From the NCBI GenBank assembly GCA_913064775.1, contig CAJYAD010000003.1:1-64000 (forward strand): a stretch of 64,000 nucleotides of DNA. Direction: 5' to 3'. The stretch's first letter is position 1. Each line of letters starts with the position of its first letter. This stretch comes from an uncultured Albidovulum sp. Its GTDB lineage: Bacteria > Pseudomonadota > Alphaproteobacteria > Rhodobacterales > Rhodobacteraceae. Position numbers and translations under genes: made by a program. The notes under the pieces were generated by a model. It was given only the letters and a program-made list of their open reading frames with translations. It made no database searches and was not told the DNA's origin. Shown one piece after another: positions 58,466 through 64,000 of this stretch.

Positions 58466-59716
58466 CTACTCCACGATCTCCGCCGTCTCCAGCACGGCAT
58501 GCAGCAGCACATCCGTGCCGGCGGCGGCCCATTCGGGGCTGATCTCCTCGGCCTCGTTGTGGCTCAGCCCGCCCACGCAGGGGCACATGATCATCGCCGT
58601 CGGCGCGACGCGGTTGATCCAGCAGGCATCATGCCCGGCACCCGAGATGATATCACGGTGGCTGTAACCCAGCCGCTCGGCCGCGCCCCGCACCGCCGCA
58701 ACACAGCCGGCATCGAAATCCACCGGATCAAAGCCGCCGACCTTCTCGAAGTCCACCTCCAGCCCCATCTCGTCGCAGATTTCCTTGGCACCGGCCTTCA
58801 GCCGGGCCTCCATATCCACGATCACCGCCAGATCGGGCGACCGGAAATCGACGGTGAACACCACGCGCCCCGGGATCACGTTGCGCGAATTGGGGTAGAC
58901 GTCGATATGCCCCGCAGCCCCCACCGCATGAGGGGCATGCGACCAGGCGATCTCGTCCACCAGCTGCAACACCCGCGCCATGCCGAGGCCCGCATTCTTG
59001 CGCATCGGCATCGGGGTCGATCCGGTGTGGCTGTCCTTGCCGGTGATCGTCACCTGAGTCCAGCTCAGCCCCTGACCGTGGGTGACGACACCGATCTCCT
59101 TGCCCTCGGCTTCAAGGATCGGGCCCTGCTCGATATGCAGCTCGAACATCGCATGCATCTTGCGCGCGCCGACCGCCTCGTCGCCGACCCAGCCGATGCG
59201 CTTCAGCTCATCGCCAAAGGCCTTGCCCCCGGCATCCTCGCGCGCATAGGCCCAATCCTGGGTATGAACGCCCGCGAAAACGCCCGAGGACAGCATCGCG
59301 GGGGCATAGCGGGTGCCCTCTTCATTGGTCCAGTTGGTCACCACGATCGGGTGCTTCGTCTTGATGCCCAGATCGTTCATCGTGCGCACCACCTCCAGCC
59401 CGCCCAGAACCCCCAGCACGCCGTCATATTTGCCGCCCGTGGGCTGGGTATCCAGATGGCTGCCGATGTAGACCGGCAGCGCCTGCGCGTCCTCGCCGGG
59501 CCGGGTCGCGAACATGTTGCCCATGCCGTCGACGCCCATCGTCATGCCCGCCGCCTCGCACCATTTCTGGAACAGCGCGCGGCCCTCGGCATCGGCATCG
59601 GTCAGCGTCTGGCGGTTGTTGCCCCCCGCCACGCCCGGCCCGATCTTGGCCATCTCCATGAGCGCATCCCAAAGACGCGCGGAATCGATGCGAAGGTTTT
59701 CTCCGGGTGCAGACAT
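58466..59716 (-). CDS. Zn-dependent amidohydrolase, beta-ureidopropionase/N-carbamoylase type
   Basis: A 416-aa M20-family enzyme with GSHLDTQPTGGKYDGVLGVL (metal His/Asp), WTNEEGTRYAPAM (catalytic Glu), HIEQGPILE and a C-terminal SGAGHDACWINR. This group includes bacterial beta-ureidopropionase (PydC), L-N-carbamoylase (HyuC) and allantoate amidohydrolase. With dihydropyrimidinase downstream, the likely reaction is hydrolysis of N-carbamoyl-beta-alanine or of a carbamoyl amino acid. It is the first gene of the operon, preceded by GGGAG and two RutR-like sites. Confidence 0.88.
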   Translation of the reverse strand: MSAPGENLRIDSARLWDALMEMAKIGPGVAGGNNRQTLTDADAEGRALFQKWCEAAGMTMGVDGMGNMFATRPGEDAQALPVYIGSHLDTQPTGGKYDGVLGVLGGLEVVRTMNDLGIKTKHPIVVTNWTNEEGTRYAPAMLSSGVFAGVHTQDWAYAREDAGGKAFGDELKRIGWVGDEAVGARKMHAMFELHIEQGPILEAEGKEIGVVTHGQGLSWTQVTITGKDSHTGSTPMPMRKNAGLGMARVLQLVDEIAWSHAPHAVGAAGHIDVYPNSRNVIPGRVVFTVDFRSPDLAVIVDMEARLKAGAKEICDEMGLEVDFEKVGGFDPVDFDAGCVAAVRGAAERLGYSHRDIISGAGHDACWINRVAPTAMIMCPCVGGLSHNEAEEISPEWAAAGTDVLLHAVLETAEIVE

Positions 59717-59767
59717 GTCATTCTCCCTGTCGGCGGGGCTTGCTGCCCTCTTGCGACGAATCCAATT

Positions 59768-59783
59768 CTGACCGTATGGTCAG
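59768..59783. promoter_or_regulatory. RutR-like operator, site 1
   Basis: CTGACC-GTAT-GGTCAG, a 16-bp palindrome with perfect 6-bp arms. It matches most of the E. coli RutR consensus TTGACCAnnTGGTCAA as I recall it. It lies about 50 bases upstream of the Zn-hydrolase start. Confidence 0.7.
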
Positions 59784-59801
59784 GCTTCAGCAGGCCACGC
59801 C

Positions 59802-59817
59802 CTGACCAAGTGGTCAA
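59802..59817. promoter_or_regulatory. RutR-like operator, site 2
   Basis: CTGACCAAGTGGTCAA matches 13 of the 14 specified bases of the RutR consensus. Its centre is 34 bp from the centre of site 1, about three helical turns. It lies 25 bases before the regulator start codon. Confidence 0.75.
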
Positions 59818-59842
59818 TAATTTTCTGGGGGGAGGACGCAGG

Positions 59843-60490
59843 ATGAACGACGAATCCGGCGTAGAACGCCCAAGAATCGGGCGTCGCGAGGCGCAGCGTC
59901 AGGCGACCGAACAGGCGATCCTGACGGCGGCCGAAACGGTCTTTGCCGAGGCCGGATTCGGCGGCGCCACGATGCAGTTGATCGCGGATCTCGCGGGGCT
60001 GCCCAAGGCCAACCTGCATTACTATTTCGCCACCAAGGAGGCGCTGTATCGCGCGGTCGTGGAACGGATCTTCGTGATCTGGCTGCGGGCGGCGGATGCG
60101 ATGGACGGGGCCGAGGGCCCGGCGGAAGGGATCGGCGCCTACATCGACGCGAAGATGGAAATCTCGCGCCGCCACCCGAACGGGTCAAAAGTCTGGGCCT
60201 CCGAGGTGATGCACGGCGCGCCGGTGATCCAGGACTATCTGGAAACGACCCTGCGCGACTGGACGGCAGGCCGCGTCGAGGTGATCGAACGCTGGATCGC
60301 CGAGGGCAAGATGGCGCCGGTGAACCCCGAGCATCTGCTCTACATGCTCTGGGCCACGACCCAGCATTACGCCGATTTCAACCACCAGATCGAAACCCTG
60401 AACGGCGGTCGCCGCCTGACTGCGGCCGAATGGGCCAAGGCCAAGGCCAGCGTGAAGCAGATCATCCTGCGCGGCATCGGCGTGGTCTGA
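59843..60490 (+). CDS. rutR: TetR-family regulator, RutR-like
   Basis: A 215-aa repressor/activator with an N-terminal helix-turn-helix (AILTAAETVFAEAGFGGATM, then GLPKANLHYYFATKEALYRAV) and a C-terminal ligand domain close to E. coli RutR (MEISRRHPNGSKVWASEV, APVNPEHLLYMLWATTQHYADF). RutR responds to uracil. AGGA precedes the ATG. It is divergent from the pyrimidine-type operon, with palindromic operators between them, so it probably controls that operon and itself. Confidence 0.9.
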   Translation: MNDESGVERPRIGRREAQRQATEQAILTAAETVFAEAGFGGATMQLIADLAGLPKANLHYYFATKEALYRAVVERIFVIWLRAADAMDGAEGPAEGIGAYIDAKMEISRRHPNGSKVWASEVMHGAPVIQDYLETTLRDWTAGRVEVIERWIAEGKMAPVNPEHLLYMLWATTQHYADFNHQIETLNGGRRLTAAEWAKAKASVKQIILRGIGVV

Positions 60491-60584
60491 CGCCGCGCGC
60501 CTCCCCCGCTGTGCCCCGTGGCCTTCCCGGCCATCCTGCGCTAGGCAGAAGGGCCCGATCCCTTCCCCAACACGGATTTCCGCC

Positions 60585-60911
60585 ATGATCCTTTACGGCA
60601 TCCCCACCTGCGACAGCTGCAAGAAGGCGCACAAGGCGCTTGAAGCCGCCGGCCACGACGTCACCTTCCGCGACCTCCGCGCCGACCCGCTGTCCGAGGC
60701 CGAATGGGCCCCCTTCATCACCGAATTCGGCGACAATCTCGTCAACCGCAAATCGACCACCTGGCGCGGCCTGTCGGACTGGCTGCGCGAATCCGAAACC
60801 GACGCCCAGCTTCTGGCCCAGCCCACCCTGATGAAACGCCCCCTCATCACCGATGACGGCAAGATGACGCTGGGCTGGGAAGCCGACGCGCAGGCCGCCT
60901 GGGGGCTATAG
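60585..60911 (+). CDS. ArsC/Spx family protein
   Basis: A 108-aa thioredoxin-fold protein with IPTCDSCKKAHKAL (Cys 9 and Cys 12 as CxxC, the Spx/YffB pattern, unlike the single-Cys ArsC at 32.3 kb) and RKSTTWRGL, MKRPLITDDG. Probably a glutathione-dependent thiol reductase (YffB-like) rather than arsenate reductase. It is monocistronic. Confidence 0.87.
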   Translation: MILYGIPTCDSCKKAHKALEAAGHDVTFRDLRADPLSEAEWAPFITEFGDNLVNRKSTTWRGLSDWLRESETDAQLLAQPTLMKRPLITDDGKMTLGWEADAQAAWGL

Positions 60912-60951
60912 GCGCGCCGAAGCGGTATCAAAGCCCCCCTCGCCGGGGGCA

Positions 60952-61010
60952 CCTTGCTTTCATTGTTCGACAATTACGCCGGGGGTGCAGGGAGCGGCGC
61001 CCCCGCCGCC
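60952..61010. repeat. Intergenic repeat, second subfamily (copy 2)
   Basis: It shares CTTTCATTGTTC, ACGCCGGGGG and GCAGGG with the copy at 6398-6460 and ends with a G/C hairpin. It lies between the ArsC/Spx-like gene and parE. Confidence 0.55.
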
Positions 61011-61128
61011 GCGCCTGCAACAAACCCGCCGACGGCCCCCAGATATGGCCCTCTCCCTTGCGTGAATCCCCCAAGGGTGGGATAGTCGCCGCAATCAATC
61101 CAGAAAAGAACCGAGCCCCGAGCACCCC

Positions 61129-63087
61129 ATGGCCGACGACCTCCTCTCCGCCGACACCCCCGACAGCTACAACGCCTCCTCGATCGAAGTGCTCGAGGGG
61201 CTGGAGCCGGTGCGCAAGCGCCCCGGCATGTATATCGGCGGCACCGACGAACGCGCCCTGCACCATCTGGTGGCCGAGGTTCTCGACAACTCGATGGATG
61301 AGGCGGTGGCAGGCCACGCGACCCGGATCGAGGTGGAACTGGCCGCCGATTACACCGTCACCGTCCGCGACAACGGCCGCGGTATGCCGTTCGACCCACA
61401 CCCCAAGTTCCCCGGCAAATCGGCGCTGGAGGTGATCCTTTGCACGCTTCACGCCGGCGGCAAGTTCTCGGGCAAGGCCTATCAGACCTCGGGCGGGCTT
61501 CACGGCGTCGGCGCCTCGGTCGTCAACGCGCTGAGCGACCGGATGCGGGTCGAGGTGGCGCGCAACCGTGAACTCGTGGCGCAGGAATTTTCGCGCGGCA
61601 TCCCGCAGGGGCCGCTGCAGCATCTGGGCGCCACCTCCAACCGCCGCGGCACCACCACCAGCTTCCACGCCGACCCGCAGATCTTCGGCCACCACCGTTT
61701 CAAACCCGCGCGCATGATGAAGATGGTGCGCTCCAAGGCCTATCTCTTCTCGGGGGTCGAGATCCGCTGGAAATCGGCGATCGAGGATGGCGACACGCCG
61801 ATGGAGGCCACCTTCCACTTCCCCGGCGGCCTGTCGGATTACCTGAACGAGACGCTGGGCAAGGCCTCGACCTATGCCGACCGTCCCTTTGCCGGCCGGG
61901 TGGAGTTTCAGGAAAAGTTCAACGTCCCCGGCCGCGTCGAATGGGCGATCAACTGGACGCCGGCGCGCGACGGCTTCACCCAGTCCTATTGCAACACCGT
62001 GCCGACCCCCGAGGGCGGCACCCATGAAGCCGGCTTCTGGGCCGCGATCCTGAAGGGGATCCGCACCTATGGCGAGCTGGTGAACAACAAGAAGGCCACC
62101 CAGATCAGCCGCGAAGACCTGCTGGGCGGCGGTTGCGCGCTGATCTCGGCCTTCATCGCGGAACCCGAATTCGTGGGCCAGACCAAGGATCGGCTGGCCA
62201 CCGCCGAGGCCGCCCGGCTGGTCGAGGGCGCGGTGCGCGACCATTTCGACAACTGGCTGGCGGCGGACACGAAATCCGCCGGCGCGATCCTCGATTTCCT
62301 GGTGCTGCGGGCCGAGGAACGACTGCGCCGCCGGCAGGAAAAGGAAACTGCCCGCAAGACCGCCACCAAGAAGCTGCGGCTGCCCGGCAAGCTGGTCGAT
62401 TGCTCGGCCACCAACCGCGAAGGGACCGAGCTGTTCATCGTCGAGGGCGATTCGGCTGGCGGCAGCGCCAAGATGGCGCGCAACCGGGTCAATCAGGCGC
62501 TGCTGCCGCTGCGCGGCAAGATCCTGAACGTGCTGGGCGCGGCCAGCTCGAAACTGGGCACCAACCAGGAAATCAGCGACCTGACCCAGGCGCTGGGCAC
62601 CGGCCTTGGCACCAAGTTCCGCATCGATGACCTGCGCTACGACAAGATCATCATCATGACCGACGCCGATGTCGACGGCGCCCATATCGCCAGCCTGTTG
62701 ATGACCTTCTTCTTCACCCAGATGCGCCCGCTGATCGATCAGGGGCACCTGTATCTGGCCTGCCCGCCGCTGTTTCGCCTGACCCAGGGGGCAAAGCGGA
62801 TCTATGCGCTGGACGAGGCCGAAAAGGACAGCTGGCTGGCCAAGGGCGTGGGCGGCAAGGGCAAGATCGACGTCAGCCGCTTCAAGGGTCTGGGCGAGAT
62901 GGACGCGAAGGACCTGAAGGAAACCACGATGGACCCGCGCAGCCGCAAGCTGATCCGGGTGACGATCGACGAGGACGAGCCGGGCGAGACCGGCGATCTG
63001 GTCGAGCGGCTGATGGGCAAGAAGCCCGAACTGCGGTTCCAGTATATCCAGGAAAACGCGCGGTTCGTGGAGGAGCTGGATGTGTGA
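61129..63087 (+). CDS. parE: DNA topoisomerase IV subunit B
   Basis: A 652-aa GHKL ATPase subunit that decatenates chromosomes with ParC. It shows EVLDNSMDEAVAGHATRI (ATP-binding Asn/Glu), DNGRGMPFD, QTSGGLHGVGASVVNAL, the TOPRIM EGDSAGGSAKMARNR (~437) and TDADVDGAHI. The length and lack of a GyrB insert favour ParE over GyrB. Its stop codon is overlapped by the GTG of the next gene. Confidence 0.94.
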   Translation: MADDLLSADTPDSYNASSIEVLEGLEPVRKRPGMYIGGTDERALHHLVAEVLDNSMDEAVAGHATRIEVELAADYTVTVRDNGRGMPFDPHPKFPGKSALEVILCTLHAGGKFSGKAYQTSGGLHGVGASVVNALSDRMRVEVARNRELVAQEFSRGIPQGPLQHLGATSNRRGTTTSFHADPQIFGHHRFKPARMMKMVRSKAYLFSGVEIRWKSAIEDGDTPMEATFHFPGGLSDYLNETLGKASTYADRPFAGRVEFQEKFNVPGRVEWAINWTPARDGFTQSYCNTVPTPEGGTHEAGFWAAILKGIRTYGELVNNKKATQISREDLLGGGCALISAFIAEPEFVGQTKDRLATAEAARLVEGAVRDHFDNWLAADTKSAGAILDFLVLRAEERLRRRQEKETARKTATKKLRLPGKLVDCSATNREGTELFIVEGDSAGGSAKMARNRVNQALLPLRGKILNVLGAASSKLGTNQEISDLTQALGTGLGTKFRIDDLRYDKIIIMTDADVDGAHIASLLMTFFFTQMRPLIDQGHLYLACPPLFRLTQGAKRIYALDEAEKDSWLAKGVGGKGKIDVSRFKGLGEMDAKDLKETTMDPRSRKLIRVTIDEDEPGETGDLVERLMGKKPELRFQYIQENARFVEELDV

Positions 63088-63590
63088 GTGATGCCTCGCA
63101 ACTGCCTCTGTGGGTGGACTATTCGAAAGCGTTGCTAACGCCGGTAATTGCCGCTTTCGGCGTCGGCATTGCATGGCAACAATGGCGAACCAACCGAGCA
63201 CATCTCGATGAGAGGCTATTCGATCGTCGAGTGGAAGTGTTTCAGCAGACCAAAACCTTTATTCGAGAAGCAAGCAAGCCCGGAAACATCAACGAAGATA
63301 TTATCAACGGGTTTTCAGAGATATGCGAGATGGCAGGTTTTCTATTCGGCCAGAAGCTTGCCTCACATTTATTACGATTGCGCCATGATGGCCTTATTTG
63401 CCTCACCGCATGGACGCACACTGCAAACTCCCCGACAAGCCAGGAAACTGCTGCTCTAAAAGATCGAGCGCGGGATGCAAGAGAGCGGATTTTTCATCAG
63501 CAGCAAGTATTGGTAGAAGAGTTTGACTCTTACCTAGGCTTTGGAAAGCAACGCTGTCTTAGGAAATTGTGCAGGTCCTGGCGTCGATAA
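63084..63590 (+). CDS. Membrane-anchored hypothetical protein, probably acquired
   Basis: 168 aa beginning with GTG in a GTGA overlap with the parE stop. One N-terminal transmembrane helix (ALLTPVIAAFGVGIAWQQW, ~16-34) is followed by a charged cytoplasmic helical region (TNRAHLDERLFDRRVEVFQQ). There is no recognisable catalytic motif. Its base composition is roughly 50% GC, much lower than parE, and codon use is atypical, so it was probably transferred. Similar one-helix proteins are often found singly in accessory islands. The function is unknown. Confidence 0.65.
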   Translation: MSDASQLPLWVDYSKALLTPVIAAFGVGIAWQQWRTNRAHLDERLFDRRVEVFQQTKTFIREASKPGNINEDIINGFSEICEMAGFLFGQKLASHLLRLRHDGLICLTAWTHTANSPTSQETAALKDRARDARERIFHQQQVLVEEFDSYLGFGKQRCLRKLCRSWRR

Positions 63591-63983
63591 CATGTGGCGC
63601 GCGACCGACGAACACTAACCCGAACCCCAGTCCCCTTCCCGCCCGGAGCGCGCCGCAGGCGCAGGGCGAGCGTCTGCCCGTCCCCACGGGCTGGCGCTTT
63701 GCTGCTCTCGATCCCGCCCGGGCCAAGGGAGATGCCGAACCATAAATGGCGACGCGTGAACGCCGGGGCGCCACCCCACGGGCAGACGCGCGCCCTGCTT
63801 CCATCGCCCCGCCCCGTCCACGGCAGCCCCGCGGCGCGGACCTGCAGTGGTTCGCGCCATGGCCCCTCTTCGCTCATGCTGCGCCTGCAGCCTTGACCCG
63901 GGCCTCCTCCGGCCCCAGATGAACGTGACATATATGCGCGTCCGGCGATATGTTCACCACCGCAACCCAGCACGGAGACCCCC
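63591..63983. other. 393-base stretch with no supported gene
   Basis: Several overlapping open frames exist on both strands, but they are Arg/Pro/Gly-rich frames typical of GC-rich noncoding or degraded sequence, and no domain is recognisable. The only clear structure is an inverted repeat (63661-63681 with 63778-63798). The last ~60 bases include the upstream region of the next gene. It could be a decayed gene on the minus strand. Confidence 0.5.
63661..63798. repeat. 21-bp inverted repeat separated by 96 bases
   Basis: The arm GCAGGGCGAGCGTCTGCCCG plus T at 63661-63681 and its near-exact complement at 63778-63798 (20 of 21 bases). No T-run follows either arm. Confidence 0.7.
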
Positions 63984-64000
63984 ATGTCCTATGTCCTGAC
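63984..64000 (+). CDS. Start of an unidentified gene, cut by the window edge
   Basis: An ATG at 63984 is preceded by CGGAG with a six- to seven-base spacing and opens MSYVL before the window ends. The reading frame is too short to identify. It is called a gene start only because of the good ribosome-binding site after a gene-free stretch. Confidence 0.4.

Noticed and set aside
55213-58542. Open frame of 1109 codons opposite the transporter operon
   Set aside because: It spans four recognised genes in antisense and has no motif.
63594-63896. 100-codon frame after the acquired gene
   Set aside because: Arg/Pro-rich, no ribosome-binding site and no domain; equally long frames exist on the opposite strand.

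Overview
The window is GC-rich chromosomal DNA of an alphaproteobacterium, most likely a member of the Rhodobacterales (Rhodobacter/Paracoccus relatives). Supporting signs are a 107-aa ferredoxin very close to Rhodobacter capsulatus ferredoxin VI, the lptF-lptG-lptD-surA-pdxA-rsmA run, the prfA-prmC-DUF4167 run, a short class II ribonucleotide reductase, and a fused ATP sulfurylase/APS kinase. Genes are tightly packed on both strands, often with 4-bp ATGA or GTGA overlaps. Function calls rest on motif reading and recalled family features; no database search was run.

Layout. 1-2.2 kb is an accessory patch of lower GC: a truncated IS5-family element, the remnant of a sacsin/HSP90-like ATPase and an orphan AAA+ ATPase. 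2.3-12.7 kb holds nrdJ, a DUF1489 gene, the ferredoxin, a lipoprotein and a reverse-strand run rpiA-gor-hflK-hflC-DUF2065-degP (redox and membrane-protein quality control). 12.9-15.1 kb has a glutathione transferase and L-serine dehydratase. 15.2-17.1 kb is pepA-holC; 17.3-25 kb is the LPS export/outer-membrane cluster leading into pdxA and rsmA. 25-29.4 kb is speB-DUF1499 and prfA-prmC-DUF4167. 29.5-32.7 kb has an amine-oxidase-like flavoprotein, DUF952, pyrD and arsC. 32.7-36.2 kb has two thioesterases with a MATE exporter, and trxB. 36.4-41.6 kb has the sulfate-activation fusion gene, an hsp20-DUF1150 heat-shock pair, a YdcH protein, purEK and a peptidoglycan-binding protein. 41.6-52.4 kb (mostly reverse strand) has an oxoprolinase-like hydrolase, a GST, leuS-lptE-holA, an NTF2-like protein, a LON-domain/Trm112 pair, a thioredoxin-TPR chaperone and xthA.

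53.3-60.5 kb is the most coherent metabolic module: a reverse-strand operon encoding an amidohydrolase of the beta-ureidopropionase/carbamoylase type, a dihydropyrimidinase and a complete ABC importer, divergent from a RutR-like TetR regulator. The intergenic region carries two palindromes that match the RutR operator pattern recalled from E. coli. This looks like a regulated uptake and reductive degradation route for pyrimidines or hydantoins. 60.6-63.1 kb has an Spx/ArsC-like protein and parE, followed by a low-GC membrane-anchored gene that overlaps the parE stop codon and looks acquired.

Dispersed intergenic palindromes (a GGGATATTT...CCAGAAAGAAG core with G/C-rich hairpins) occur at five sites, with a second related family at two more. 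They sit at gene ends and probably act as terminators or REP-like elements. I found no tRNA, rRNA, CRISPR array or prophage. No wholly new system is proven. The best candidates for follow-up are the RutR-controlled transporter operon, the ATPase remnants at the left edge, the palindromic repeat family and the gene captured behind parE.
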